A stretch of 64,000 bases of DNA, taken from the NCBI RefSeq assembly GCF_027744825.2, contig NC_071334.1:68546937-68610936 (forward strand), in the 5' to 3' direction. The notes below the pieces were generated by a model. It was not told the DNA's origin. It did not search any database and was given only the letters and a program-made list of their open reading frames with translations. This stretch comes from Synchiropus splendidus (taxonomy: Eukaryota > Chordata > Actinopteri > Syngnathiformes > Callionymidae). Both the position numbers and the translations under genes were made by a program. Below, piece by piece: positions 1-14,100 of the stretch (within the stretch, counting starts at the first letter, position 1; each line of letters opens with the position of its first letter).

Positions 1-3000
1 AGCCGACATCATCAACATTGTGTCCGGACCAATCACGTATACCCCAGACCTGCTGCCCATGGTGGGACCACACCACGGTGTGAGGAACTACTGGACCGCC
101 ATCGGATTTGGGTTTGTACGAGAGGCCGTTAGCGATGTTGGCTCGGGAAGCAAAACCCGGATGTCTTTTGCGTGCAGGTACGGGGTCATTCACGCCGGCG
201 GTATTGGAAAGTTCTTGAGCGACTGGATCAGAAATGGCGAGCCTCCGTATGACCTCATCGAGTGCGACCCTAACCGTTACGGGAAGTGGACCGACGTGCC
301 GTTCATGTGTGCAAAAGCTCGAGAGTCGTACGGCTACAACAACGTGGGTAAGAAGTCGCACCACAACACTGGGAAAGTTTTTTTTGTTCTTGCTGTTTAC
401 GAACTTCGATTCTGGATCCAGTCGGCTACCCCAAAGAGGAGCGGTTCGCCGGCAGACCCACCAGTCGGACCAGCGGACTGTACGATGTCCTGAAGGACAA
501 GTGCTCCATGGGCTTCCACGCTGGCTGGGAACAGCCTCACTGGTTCTACAAACCAGGTGATGACACAGGATACAAGTAAGTCCGAGCTGCCGTCCCCAGC
601 TTCTCTGGGCTTATAAATAAGACGCTACTCTGGTCTCCATCTATGGCATTTCACGTCCAGACGAAGAGTTGGTAGAAATGGTATTGACAGAGATGAGATG
701 CTCTCAGGTGGTTTGTAGACAGATGCTCCTGAGGACAGTTGCTATCAGGACAACACCATCATTCCACACATGCCCAGTGAGCCTAGGAATACTGGTGACA
801 CCAGCTATTTGGATCTTGTCCATCGGCACAGTTGGCTCACTCAGCTGCTGCGGTCTTCCACAGCAGCATTCCAGAGTTCATCTGAACTTTTGCAAAGATC
901 CCAGCTGCGGGGGGGAGAGTCTGCTTCGGGACGGAGTTAATGTAGAAGTCCTAGTTTGTGAATGTGTGTCCACTGATTCATTCATCATCATCGTTCAACT
1001 ATCCTGGGGTCTTGTTCACGAGTGAGGGAAGGAAAGTTAGAGACAAATACTCAAATACCTTCAAAAAGAGCATTGCTGACTGAAACATTCTCATGAATTT
1101 AAGATTTCAATGTAATGATTACAAGCTTGGGGCGGGGGAGAAAAACACAAAAATACACATGCTAGCTTATTCCAGGTCTATGTTTTTACCGAACCTACAA
1201 ATAACTGGTTGGTTAGAATTCAGTTAGTAATGATTGATACCAAAAACTACAATATATTTTTGTAGTTTTTGCTCTGACCTCATTGGGGCCGAATAAATAA
1301 AGGCAAGGGGCCACTTGCGGACCCCGGGCCATACTTTGCCGTGGTCTATACCTGAGTCCCGAGTGTGTTTTTTTGTATAGGCGACCCTGGTGAGACAGGT
1401 TTACCTCGCCCGCTGGTTCTGAAGCCCTCTGATGTTCCCTTCAGACCCAGTTTCCGCCGGACAAACTGGTTCGGACCGGTGGGCCGCGAATGCAAGCTGG
1501 TGATGGAGAAGGTGGGGGTGATCGACTTGACGCCATTCGGGAAGTTCATGGTGAAAGGAAAAGACTCGGTCAAGCTGCTGGACCGGCTGTTTGCCAACAC
1601 CATGCCCAAGGTGGAGTTGAGGGGGGTGCGGATCTTGTTGTTGTGCACCGCCCTGTTCTCACTCTGTGTCTCCAGGTGGGACAGACCAACATCAGCCACA
1701 TGTTGACCCCTGCAGGGCGAGTCTTCGCGGAGGTCACCATCACTCAGCTGGCGCCGGGCGAGTTCATGCTGCTCACAGGCTCCGGGTCAGAGCTGCACGA
1801 CCTCAGGTGAGTGGACCCCACAGCCTTCATTGTGACCCTGGTCGCCTGACGTCCAGAGCTCATTCACAGCAGAGCTGAGGCCTCTCTCCTGATATAGATA
1901 ATGATATTACAGTAAATATATATCAATAATATTGGTCATGTGAACCTCGCAGTTGGAGAGTTGTTGTTTTTGGCGAAGAGTGAGTCCATTCAGGGCGTGA
2001 GCCTCTCGGCTCCATCTCCTTGGTTGCGGCACGGATGACTCACTACATCACAGCTCCAACAACAGAATGAACTGGAGACAGAGCTGTTGACACAGAGTCC
2101 TCCACTGTGTACTCATCTTAGTGGAAACAGAACTGACTGTGCGATTCGAGTCGTTTGTTCAACTCAGCTTTACTTCCAGGCAGAAACAAGCAGACCTTTT
2201 AGGGATCAGAGAGTCGTCTCTGGGCGGAACTGGAAATGACTTGTTCAGTCTTCCACTCGAGTCTTTGACAGTCGATGGTTCACTGCGTCACGCGAGTTTT
2301 CGGGGTGGGACTCGCACGGTTCAAATCTCAAGTCTTGTTAACACTGGTACAGAATCATTTGGTAATCACAAGTCTGCAATGCGCAAGTCGACAACTGGAG
2401 TCGCTGGGTTCCAGTCATCACATCACAGACCATGAAACCTGAAGACTGAACCTATATGACACCTAAAGCAGAGAAGGATCTGCAAAACCCTCTGAACCTG
2501 CTCTGTAGAACAAGTCACACCAGGTCAGCGCTGGACCCCCTGCTGTGCGTAAAGCATTTCTGCTTGATCTAGAAACCTAAAACCGCTGCAGCTGTGAATT
2601 CAACGCCCTGCTGTTTGCTCCAATCAGAAGGCAGGAATGTGTAGGGTCCTGTTTCTCCCAACACATTTTGCAGCCAGGACGATTCGCGACCTTCCGCGCC
2701 CCCTTGTGGCCATAAGAGCAGCCGCCACCGCTCAGATTAGTTTTCCAGCCTCACCGTGGTCATAATCCTCTGGTCTACCTTGGTGTTGATCCAAACAGGT
2801 GGATACAGGATGAAGCTGCTAACGGTGGATACGACGTGGACATCACCAATGTGACGGATGAGCTGGGCGTGATTGGCATTGCTGGGCCCAACGCTCGCAA
2901 GGTCCTGCAGAAGATCACCTCAGAGGACATGAGCGACGGCACCTTCAAGTTCCTGCAGTGCAAGTCCATCCAGCTGGCTGGCGCCCCGGTCAGAGCCATC

Positions 3001-4294
3001 CGGATCTCCTACACCGGTACAGAGTCCAGTCCAGTCGGGTGTGCGTGACGTCAGACCTGGAGTGACCTGGCTAGTGTGTCTGCTCTTCAGGGGAGCTCGG
3101 CTGGGAGCTCTACATGGACCAGAAGAACATGGCCGCCGTCTATAGCGCCATCATGGAGGCGGGAAAAGACGAAGGAATCGACAACTTTGGCACGTACGCC
3201 ATGACATCACTCAGACTGGAGAAGGGCTTCAGAGCCTGGGGGGCCGAGGTACACACACCCACAGTCACACACATACTTGCATCTCTATCCTAACCTCACA
3301 TGGCCATAACCCTTTCCCCAGCCTCTCTGCCTAAACCTAAGCTTCCAAAACACATGGGAAACCTTAACCAGGACTCTTGTACTCATGTATATGCCCACAA
3401 GCATGGACCTTTCCTCGTGTGTGTGTTTGTAAACTGACTGTTGCTGTCGTAGATGAACTGTGACACCAACCCTCTGGAGGCAGGTCTGGACTACTTCATC
3501 AAGCTCAACAAGGTGTCACCTCTTCTCCTCTCCTCCAACCTGATGATGTCCTCCTCACTGATGAATGTGTGTGTGTGTTTGTGTAGCCCGCAGACTTCAT
3601 TGGCAAAGCAGCGCTTCAGGAAATCAAGGCGAAAGGTCTGAGGAGGAAGCTGTCCTACCTCAGCCTGGAAACTCTGGACATCGACCCCGAAGGCAACGAG
3701 ACTGTGTGGCACGAGGGGAAGGTCAGCCACGCGGAGAAAATAACATTGTGACAGCAAAAGAAAGAGACACAATTAGCTGATAATAAAAAGCAATAGTGTG
3801 AGAATAGGACATTCTTTCCAGTGAGAAAACAAGCAATAATGAAAGCTTAAGAAAAAAGTAAATAAAAAATATCGATTGAAAAAACTAAACTAGAAAAGCA
3901 GCCACTGAAGTTGACAATGTCCAAGTAAAAATGATGCATGAAAACTAAAAAAAGTTATAAAATACAGTAAAAGTATAGTAAAAGGAGGAATGGTGAATGA
4001 AAAAGCGACTAAGAAAATGTGCCTTCAGAATGAGTGTATGCAAATGAATTATTAAAATGCCTCATTCGTGCTCTCCCTCAGGTGGTGGGCAACACCACGT
4101 CCGGCGCCTACAGCTACAGCAGCCAGCAGAGTCTGGCGTTTGCCTACCTCCCGCTGGACTTGTGCTCGGTGGGTCAAAAGGTGGAGGTGGAACTGCTGGG
4201 CAGGAAGTACCCGGCCATGGTGATTCAGGAGCCGCTGGTCCTCACCGAGCCCACCAGGACTCGCCTGCAGAAGAAAGCCAAGAGCAAAGCATAA
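1..4294 (+). CDS. dmgdh: Dimethylglycine dehydrogenase, mitochondrial (3' part, 10 exons)
   Basis: DMGDH is a mitochondrial-matrix flavoprotein that demethylates dimethylglycine to sarcosine, passing the one-carbon unit to tetrahydrofolate and electrons to ETF. Exons read by eye: 1-111 (cut by window edge, codon frame from base 2), 178-347, 422-575, 1445-1610, 1676-1806, 2799-3016, 3091-3248, 3453-3512, 3587-3721, 4082-4294 (stop TAA 4292-4294). They join in frame to 504 codons. The first about 75 residues are the end of the FAD/DAO oxidoreductase domain ([19 protein letters not shown]). Then come the linker with [10 protein letters not shown], the folate-binding GCV_T domain ([34 protein letters not shown]) and the GCV_T C-terminal barrel ending in [10 protein letters not shown]. 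These match vertebrate DMGDH, as remembered, better than sarcosine dehydrogenase or PDPR. The exon ending at 3721 uses a weak donor (GTCAGC). The FAD-binding N-terminus and mitochondrial leader lie upstream of the window. Confidence 0.95.
990..1045 (+). mobile_element. LINE 3'-region fragment
   Basis: The run GGGGTCTTGTTCACGAGTGA, then GGGAAGGA, is a remnant of the endonuclease-type LINE common in fish, whose reverse-transcriptase C-terminal region reads GVLFTSEG(R). It sits in the dmgdh intron between 575 and 1445. The surrounding bases are too decayed for me to set boundaries. Confidence 0.5.
1241..1271. other. Perfect 11-bp inverted repeat
   Basis: Arms CAAAAACTACA and TGTAGTTTTTG with a 9-base AT spacer, in the 0.87-kb dmgdh intron (576-1444). 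It could be a foldback remnant of a small transposon, but no flanking duplication is evident. Confidence 0.85.
3260..3415 (-). repeat. Dispersed repeat copy A (dmgdh intron), inverted relative to copy B
   Basis: The reverse complement reads GAGTCCTGGTTAAGG, later GAGGCTGGGGAAAGGG and GGATAGAGATGCAAG. This is closely similar, in the same order, to plus-strand 20308-20415. It occupies most of the intron between the exons ending at 3248 and starting at 3453. It resembles a short interspersed repeat family widespread in fish; the class is not known to me. Confidence 0.6.
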
Positions 4295-4564
4295 GCTGAG
4301 GTTCTGGATCAGAACCTGGACTGCTGAGTTCTCGAAGTTTGCTGAGGTTCCTCCTCTGTCACGGACATTTGAAGTCCTGACAGCATCCGTTACCTTTGAG
4401 CTACTGCGACTTGAAGCTGACCTCTTACAGTGTAATTCTCTCCGGTAATTGTTTACAGTTTGTACTGTTTTAGACACGTGTGCTGCTGAATTCTCAAATT
4501 TGTACAAAGATTTCTTTTTTTTAAATAGCTTTTTTAACGAAATATCATTTAATGGGATCAAATG

Positions 4565-4570
4565 ATTAAA
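4565..4570 (+). terminator. dmgdh: Probable dmgdh polyadenylation signal (ATTAAA)
   Basis: ATTAAA, the commonest variant of the AATAAA signal, lies about 270 bases after the dmgdh stop codon and about 590 bases before the arsb start. It would give a short 3' UTR. No cleavage evidence is available from sequence alone. Confidence 0.5.
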
Positions 4571-5157
4571 GGATTTACACTTGTCATGAATTTATTTTCT
4601 TTATTCTCACACAAAGTTGAGCAGTGTGTCACTTTTTCTGGCCTGCACATCAGAAATCAGTCACTGAAGTTGTGTCAGACGAGAGGAAGTAGACAAGTGG
4701 ATTTAGTTTGCTGCATTCGTCTTGTTTGGCGATAAATGCAACAAGTATCGAAAAACTCAGTCTTTGATCATGCATATTAACTGGTCCTGCAGGAAGGTTC
4801 CAGTGGAAACAGATTTTGAAATAGTGTCCATTGTTTCTTATTTGTGTGGAGAAGTCGTTGTAACAACTAGATGGCAGTATGGCGGCGATTCGAGGGAAGG
4901 TCCCGAAAAACCCCAACGAAGAAGAAGACCTCGCATATGATTGGTTCTCGTCGTCGCAGCGGTAAACTTGTCATTCTGAGGAAGAAACGTTAATGATAAT
5001 TAGCTAGCTATGACTGACATAATTGACAGCTGATATGGCTGTTCGTGAGCTGAATTAGACGTTTGATTGCTCGTGGTTCGTCATGTTGTGTCCATTTCCG
5101 CGGTCACTAACTTCCGTGTTTACGACACTGAAACCGTTCGCCTCGGTCACAACAACG

Positions 5158-8100
5158 ATGGCTGGAACTCTGGCAGTCTGCTTCCTCTTCTGGTGGAGCT
5201 TTCCCTCGGCGGCAGCCTCACAGCAGCCGAACATAGTTTTCATCCTGGCTGACGACTTTGGCTGGAATGACGTCGGCTACCATGCATCAGAAATCCTCAC
5301 TCCGAACCTGGACAAACTGTCCGCGCAAGGAGTTCGGCTGGAGAACTATTACGTGCAGCCGCTGTGCACCCCGTCCAGGAACCAGCTCATGACCGGCAGG
5401 TACCAGGTGAGAGAGGGTTCGTGAAGACAGTGAAGAGGAAGCATGCGCTGTAGAACACGACCGAATGTGAGCTATTGTGTCAAAGATGACCTCAGGTCCC
5501 CTGTTGGAGATGAGCTCCTTCCCCAGGTGGAGTTAAAGTATCTTATTGCCATGAGAGGCAAGGATAGAGATGGACGCACTTTAATCTATCTGGTGGATTT
5601 CCCCTCTCCACTGTGGTCACCATCATTGTTGTGACCCAAGAGTTAACTGGTCTGAACTCAGTCATCCAGGAGAGACTCAGAGTAGAACCTGTGTTCCTCC
5701 AAGAGACGACAGTTATCAGGAGGTCTTTTGTAGTCAGCTGTTCAGCTGGGAGGAGGCCCTAGGACAGACCCATTACACTCTGGGGAGATGACGTTTCCCA
5801 GTTATTGAACACCTTGGTCTTCCTCAGATTATCTTAGGTAGGTAGCACCGCCGCCCCCGCGATCGGCATGAGAAGCTAATGAGAAGCTGTGTGTATGGAA
5901 TCTAATACAGTATCACGTCCAAAGAGGAAGTGCAGTTGTACTGCTACTTAAATCAGTTGTTACAGTTGTTGCCTCTGTATTTTGATGTCCTGTTGTGGGC
6001 TGGAGCTGGGACAGGGATGAGGCCAGTCTGGGACAGAGCGTGACTTGGTTTATGACTTTGTCACAGCCAAACTGCACAGAAGCGCACATTCAGAGCTGGA
6101 CACGCACCGGGCACCTCTTCACTTCTGGAGAGACGTCACTCACTCGGCAACCCCTCCCACATGCAGCGGCCACACACATAGAGGAACAGCGCACCTGCAG
6201 CAGACACTCTACATTCACTCCTACAAAAGACTATTTTAAGGCTTGGAACGCATTCGTTCTTTTTCCATTCATTGTCATGGGAAAAATCGATTCAGATTTC
6301 GAACAAATCGCTTCTCGAATGGCCGTCTGGAACAGATTGTGGTCGAGAACCGAGGTACCACTCTATATGAAAATATATTTTGTGTTTTGGTATTGAAACT
6401 GGACACCTGGACCTGTGCTGAATTAAAACGCTCTTCCGGCAGATCCACACAGGAATGCAACACCAGCTCATCTGGCCCTGCCAGCCTTACTGTGTCCCCC
6501 TTGACGAGCGGCTCCTCCCACAGCTGATGAAGGAGGCTGGCTACGTCACGCACATGGTGGGCAAATGGCATCTGGGCATGTACAAAAAGGACTGTCTGCC
6601 GACGCGCCGCGGCTTCGACACCTACTTTGGTATGTCGCTGTGGTGTTTCTGATCAATGCTGACCTGGCTGTGAGAGCTGGATGTGCTGGCAGGTTACCTG
6701 ATGGGCAGCGAGGACTACTATACTCACCACCGCTGCAGCTTCATCACCCCATTGAACCTGACCCGTTGCGCGCTGGACTTCAGAGACAGAGAGGAAGTGG
6801 CGGCTGGCTACAGTGGAAACTACTCTACGGAGCTATTCAGCCAGAGAGCTGTGGACCTCGTCACACATCACGACCAGGACAAGGTGACTTTTCCTGATCA
6901 CATCTCCAGAATAGATGGTTCTGAAATGACACTTGATTCCATTCTCCTGCAGCCGCTCTTCCTCTATGTGGCGCTACAGTCTGTCCACGCGCCGCTGCAG
7001 GTTCCTGCATGCTACACTGCTCCCTACAGTTTCATCCAGGACCCTAACCGCCGGCTGTACGCCGGAATGGTGTCTGCAATGGATGAAGCTGTGGGCAACA
7101 TTACATCGGCTCTGCAGCAGAGCGGACTCTGGAACAATACCGTCCTGATCTTCTCCACCGGTGAGTCAGTGAGAGCGTCCCGTGACAGCAGGCATGTCAT
7201 GTGACGGCTGGTGATTTCAGTTCAGAGGAAGCGGTGGTGTGCTGCCGTTGCTCCGATCTGAGACAGATCAGACACAAAGTGAATTGACTTCAGAGGGTCT
7301 GACAAGGTCGAGAGTTCATGTGGCGACTGAAGTTCCTTTGCGAAAACCTGTGACCGCGACAGTAACCATCAGTGTGTTGCGTCTTAGATGTGGAACAAAT
7401 CTGAACACGTCTTTTTACTTTTAAATCATTTCTTCATCTCTGTTAACTGATTTGGAGTTTTGTTTTACGTAGCTTTTCTTTGCTTTACACTTTCTATTTT
7501 GTCTCTACAGATGGCACCGTATTCTTCTTTGTTTTTTATACTTCTTTATCGCTTAATCTTTTTTTATCCAGACTTGTATATAATTATATATATATATACT
7601 AATATATATATACTAACTCTCTTCTCTTCTCCTCTCTTCTCTTCTCTTCTCTTCTCCTCTCCTCTCCTCTCCTCTCCTCTCCTCTCCTCTCCTCTCCTCT
7701 CCTCTATTCTCCTCTCCTCTCCTCTCCTCTCCTCTCCTCTCCTCTCTTTTTCTTCCAGTCCCTCTATCTTAAAGAACTCTGCTATCTTCGTTCCTCTGTT
7801 CTTACTTAAGCACTTCTTCCTTCCACGGTTTTGTTCCTCCTTATGTTGAACTTCTGCTTTCCTTCATTCCTGCCTGAATGCATCTGTGGTTTGTCATGTT
7901 CCCTCTCTGAACCCGAGGTCACGCGACCAGACTGCGCGGTTGTAGTTCTCTCAAGGTCCAGAAGGCGGCGGTGTTTCACCTTTGACGGTGGAGTCGCGCT
8001 TGTGTGACTGAGTTCACCTGAAGTGAAGCCGTTTGAAGCAGCAACGCTGGAGACTCTGCACATGTGGAAGCCGCCGGCGTCCCACTCAAGTGGAGTTTTA

Positions 8101-11100
8101 AAGGCTCATTACCAGGAGAACAATGCTGCGAAGGTACAGCGCCTGCTTTTATGTGGGGCGCAGCGGGTGGCCTCGCTCTCTGAGCATTTGAGCTGCTGCC
8201 AGCCAGCTGCTGTGCAGACGCTGCTGAAGAAGAAACGTCCAGCTTCTGAATGGAGCTCCAGTTATTACGTCATTGTTGTTGACCAGTGTGTGAGAAACGT
8301 AGGCAGGAATAGTGGAGAAAGTTCCAGTTGGAAATGAGTCACAGCAGCCTCTTCCTCCCTGACCCATATGTGTCAGTGGTAATGAACTTGCTGGGACCCT
8401 CGGATTCCTGGATGATGAAACGAAGGCTTTACCATCAGTGCATGAGTGAGAGAGCCACAGTGCGAGCTGGGAGAGAGAGACGCGGCCCTGCTGGAAAAAG
8501 CATTAAGCCGTAGACAGAGTTTTCCAGCAACCGTCCAGGAATCGACGATTTCCTGGAGCTCTGGCAGAACCAACTCTCTCACTGACATGCTCCACTGTGT
8601 TGTGACCTCCATGTGAAGTTTTTAGACTGAGACGGTCACCAGTGCAAGGCTCAGGGGCCACGTGGGGCTGCTTCATGAGAGGTCTGTGAGCACCAGTGGA
8701 GTCTGTGATTGATCCCGAGTCCCCTGTTACATCACACCTAAGCAACAAGCACTTTGGTCGCTTTCTTTCTTTTACTTTTTTCATCTTGTCTGTCTTTCTC
8801 CTATTTTGACTTTTCTCTCTCCATTGTCTCTGTTTTTCTGCTTGCTTTATTTTGTTTTTTTTCCTCCCTTTCTCTTTTGTTCCATCTGTCTTCCTTTTGT
8901 TTTTTTCTTTTTTTAGTTTGAATTACATTCTCAAATGAGCATTACTTTTTCTTTTTCCCCGCTCTGTCTCTTCCTCCTACATCTTTTTAAGTCAACAGCT
9001 CCTTTCCTCATGTTTTCGGAAGGTCATGTGTTCACCATGTGACTTTATTCTCAAAGTTCCCGTCATTATACATTATTGTTTTCCCCCACACTGTTTTATT
9101 ATTTATTACTTCTGATGTCATTTCCTAAACTTATTTTCCCCTGAAATGTTTCCATCTATATTGAATGTGCTCTTGCCTTGTACAGTCCTTGTTGACATAT
9201 CTATGATTCACATCCCTCTGATTCACACACTCATGTTGCCATGGTGACACAGATAATGCCAAGTGAAACAGTTTGTACTCACTGAAGTTGGAGTCACTTG
9301 TGTCCCAGTGGGCTGAACCTCCCACCAGTGTGAGTCATGCCTCCCTTGTGTCTTCAGATAACGGCGGTCAGACACTCTTTGGGGGAAGTAACTGGCCACT
9401 GCGAGGGAGGAAGTGCTCTCTGTGGGAGGGAGGAGTCCGGGGAGTGGGATTTGTCACAAGCCCACTGCTGGAGAAACCGGGGACCGTCTCTCAGGAACTC
9501 ATCCACGTCTCTGATTGGCTCCCGACACTGGTGCACCTCGCTGGCGGGAACCTCACTTTCTCCAAATCGCTGGATGGTTTCAACGTGTGGAACGCCATCA
9601 GGTGAGAAAGTCACAGCCAGAGCTGCTGGCCTGGTGACCTTTTGACACTGGTTCGTCTCGCTCTCTTGGTCTGCTGCTCCATCAATAAGCTCTTTGTTAC
9701 TTTGCTGATTGGAGCTGAAGAAGAAGAAGGAAATTCCATCAGTCATTCTCACACAAGTCTCCTTCGCCTCTTAATCCTTCACCGTCCCCACCTTCGGCCA
9801 CTGAGGTCAAGACTTTTTGCTGCAGTTCACGAGACAACAGCTGCAGAGTGCTGGTCAAACTCAGCTCTCATTAAGTGTTTTCTCCACTCCTGCGACCACA
9901 AACCAGCGCTTGACGGCGCAAAGTAGACACGCTAGTTAGCAGAGGTGCACTTAAAATCAAGAGGAGAGCTTGGTTAAGTTGGATCACCAGCCACCACGGC
10001 GAACTGTGTGGGGTTGTGTAGTTCAAATCAATTGCATCAAAACCCATGTGAAGTTGCACAGCTGCGGTGCAACAATATGGGAGCCATGGATGTGAAATTG
10101 TTTGGGCTGACAATGTGGCTACTAAGTTGCGTTTCATGTGACACGTTACGGGCTGCAGCAAAAGCTGTAGTTAAAAACTCAACCCCAGTGAATGGTTGAG
10201 GCGTGTTAACCAATCAGTGGCCAGATTTCACGGTGATACATGCTGAAAGTTGCTAACATTAAGCACTCACTGAGCTGATCGCTCCTCCGATGGAACCACA
10301 GACGGGTCTTTTCTTGCTTTAATAGACTTCCACCATAAATGAAGGGCAACACTTCTGCCTCTGATCTGCCACGCTGACTCTCTGCGACCTTTAGCTCCGC
10401 CCCCAGCAGACTGACCTGCTGTTTTAATGGGACCTGAGAGGTGGGGTACTTGCATTGGTGACTGGAAATCAGCAACATATGGGTGAGAGTTGGCTTTATA
10501 GCTATAGCTATATGGCTCTCACAGTATTACAGCTACATCTTCTGTGTTTCAGCCTCAAGTCTATGAAATCCATAGGGCTCGACATGATGTGGAGAAGACA
10601 AGACAAGACAGGGTTATGGTTGTAAGACTCTAAAGAGGTTTTACTCCTTCAGATTCCCTCTGAACCAACGTTTCTATTGAGCAACACTGCAAGCTTGTGC
10701 AAACGCAGCAGGTTGAAAATACAAGCTCACTAGAAGCGTCAGACCCTCAGCACCATGACTCTGTCAAGTGCCTTTAACAACATTCCAAGAGTCTCTGATG
10801 GAGCTCTAATTAAGAGTGTGTCAGACTGAAGATCCTCTCACGTCCATCACGCGAGCTGTCAGCGGCTCTGCTTCCACTGACACCATCTATTTCTGAACTA
10901 AACGTGGACACAAAGACGGAGGTGAAATTGAGGGCTTCGGCAGACCCGGAGCAGAAAATCAGAGCTTAGCAGGGACCACAAACTACCACTGCCGACTCCT
11001 CCAGACTCTACTGGCTGAGGCCTGGTCAGCTGACTGTCGGCTCCTGTTGTTGTCGTGTGAGTAGCGCAACACACTTGGTAACCGCTTGTCTTTAATTGGC

Positions 11101-14100
11101 TGCGCAGTGAGTGCTTAGGCTCGTGGGGCCTGAAGAGTCCAGCGAGCTATTTCTGTTGTGTTATCAGACACTGTGGTCGGTGGCAGCGGTTTCTGGGCTC
11201 GCGCGGTCAGGGCTGGTGAATAACCACCAGCTGCTTTGGATTTAAACATCTCTGTGTCTTACAGCTGCTGCTGTTTTAAAGTCACTCTGCTGTTATCTTT
11301 CAGCAAAGGCTTCGCCTCGCCCAGACTGGAGCTGCTGCACAACATCGACCCGCTCTACGTCGACCTTGCACCCTGTAAGATTCACGCCTCTTCTCAGATA
11401 TTTAAAGGTTTAGAAATCCCTGCTCAGCTGGTCCTTCACCACAGAGCCCTCATAGACCGAAGACTCTTCGGGGGGATCCTTAATCTGGCTCCTTCACATG
11501 CAACTGTGAATTGTTCTGGTGGCAATATATATATATATAGAAGTATCAATATTATTATGAAGCAGCCAAACAGCACAACATGTCACATGAAATGTGTTCT
11601 GGACAGAGGGCAGCTGTAGAGAAGCCTGGTCAATGTCACTTCTGAAGTAACTCCTCAGTGAGAAAATTTGTGGCTGAAGGGTTAAAGAAATGACGTCAGT
11701 GTTGGAATGATGAGTGTTGAAAGTGTTGGAGCTACAGAGGAACAGACTCTTCAGCTTCTCTCCGAATCCTGATAACGCTGCCCAGATATTGTGGTCACTG
11801 CTGAAGGTGTCATCAGGCCGCAGTGTTGAAACTGGTGTGTGTGTGTTGGAACTGTTATTGTGCGGTATGGTTTCCTGGACTCTTGTGACTGCTGAACTCA
11901 CAGTGGAATGGCTTCATTCTTGTCCAAACCACTTAATGTAAGGTGGACCAAACCACTTCCAACTCTTGGTTGGGGCGTGGCCACCGAGTCAACACTTCCT
12001 AAATATGGAGGGACACTCCACCTTCGTTACACAACACAAAACACAGGCTATCTGACAAACTTTACAAGCTTTTAGACCTGACCACAGTGATAGAACAAGT
12101 TCCCTATAGCATCATGATTCATAGTCCGCCTGGGAGAAGGGACCGTCCTGTCCTTATCTTGTTCTGGACTGCTCGAGGTCGACTCCTGATGAGGGCTTTC
12201 ATGGTGTTCGGTGGCGCAGATAAACAGTATGTGTTCTTTGTCTTTGAGTTCGGCCCAACAGGACCTTCGGGTGAACGTCCTCGAGTAGTGAGCCATAATT
12301 GATGTCATGTTGTCTCACTTCCGTTGTTGCTGGAGCTGATGTTAAGTTTGTCCGTGTACGACATGGTCCAATCTAGGGCGGTGACATTAGGTCTGATGAT
12401 ATGAAGTCGCCAAGATTTCAATTTTCATTCCTCTATTCCCAGTAGTCAGGTGTGTGAGAGGTCGATCTCCATTGCTGTGGATACAAGAAGCCCTCCGTGG
12501 GAGCCCATACATGGGGTAAAAGCATTCCCTCAGGATGGACCCTGGTTTCCCTCAGGCTGGATTCAAACAGTGTTTATTTTGAAGGTATAAGGCCCTTTGT
12601 GCCTGGACCAGTCAGTGGCTGATGGACTGTGGCCCACCCTTGTCCTGAGGGCATGGTCCAGGCTGCAAGAGATAACTGGGGATCATCCCCAAACTCTTTC
12701 TTGGGACCAGAATTTGCACTCTAGAATAGAGCTGCTGAAGGAACAGTGCAGAGCACCCAAAATGGCTGATAGAGGTTTAGCTACTCGTGCTCTTGCAGGA
12801 CCTGCGCACTCCTGAGAGCGTTCTGGTGGGGCATTTTGCTAACTCCAATGTGGAGAGAGGTTGCTCCTCATTTTGGCTTGTCATGGGGCTCCTGAGGATC
12901 CTCAATTTGGGCTGCCACAAGTACGTGTTGAGAACCAGCGTACGTCTGTAAAGATATGTGTGAGAGCATAATGGTTGTGCTCCTCAGTGGGCGGTGTGCT
13001 TGAACCCATGTACCCAGTCCTGCAGTTCACAACTGTCAGACTCCACCGTTGGTCACTACATCAATGTGGGGACGAGACGAGCTGAGAAAAACATTACGAC
13101 ACTCCAAATGAAGTCCTTGTTGGCCACCACAGTGACACCCAGCCCTCCTTGATCAAGTCCAGACCGCAGGCCTCATCTCTTCCTCCTTTATGGCGTCTCC
13201 TTTTCTTCAGGCCTCTTTTTATTTTCTTCTGAATGCTGCCTCCTCCTCTAAAGATTTCTTCTTTTCTAGTTTATGTAAACCAGCGGCCCACTTTCGCTCT
13301 GTGCAAGACCCTGTTTCTGACTGCACTGGTCACCGAGAGGTCCCCTCACCTCTCTCGATGGGGCGCAAAAACAGAACCCAGGTCTTGATTCTCTGCCATC
13401 CTAACTCCTCTGAGCTTTTCCCTGAGAATATTTGTGGATTCTCCCTCTGTGGATCCAGATGAAGCTGCTTGGCTTTGAGGCGCCCAGGCAACCAGATCTG
13501 AGTCTGAAGACGGCGACCTGTTTGACAACCTGTATTGTTGGTCATGCTTGTTCTGACCCTGGACCTGCTGAAGAGCACGTGATAGGAGCAAGAATGGTTT
13601 AGATGAGCTCTCATCTGAGACTTGTAGCAGAGTCTTTCTCGACCAGGACTGCATTATGTTCTGAATGCTCCTGTGATCTTGTTCTGGAGATAGACAGTAG
13701 CCGTCAAATGCTTTCTGATCTCGCTGTCAAAACTGAGATTGCATTTAAAGGTTGATCAAGATTTGGACACACTACTGTGCAGGTGTCCAGGTGAACCAGT
13801 CTTGGTATTGACATTGACACTGGGTGATGGATGGATGGTAGATGCATGTGCCTACACGACTGCTTTTCTTGCTTCATTGCTTTTATTCAGTATAGTCAGT
13901 TGCCTGTTCTATTCTGACCCCGTGGTTGCTGATCAAAGTTCCTACAGAAGTGGATGGTATGGTGACAGGCTTTTAGCGAGGCGCCACTTGCCCCACCACG
14001 GAGACAGTATGACATGTCCAGTTTCCTCTTCCTTCTTCACAGGTGTTTCTTTTACCAATATTCTGTGATCAAGAAACCTTGTTCTGACTACTCTGTTTCA

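Noticed and set aside
2321..2340. GGTTCAAATCT resembling a tRNA B box
   Set aside because: No A box, acceptor stem or cloverleaf could be formed around it.
5083..5157. Upstream in-frame ATG for arsb
   Set aside because: Would place 25 residues before a compact signal peptide; the ATG at 5158 has better context and gives a normal leader.
7460..7849. 129-codon frame with Ser/Leu/Pro repeats
   Set aside because: Translation of the (CTCCT)n microsatellite in an arsb intron.
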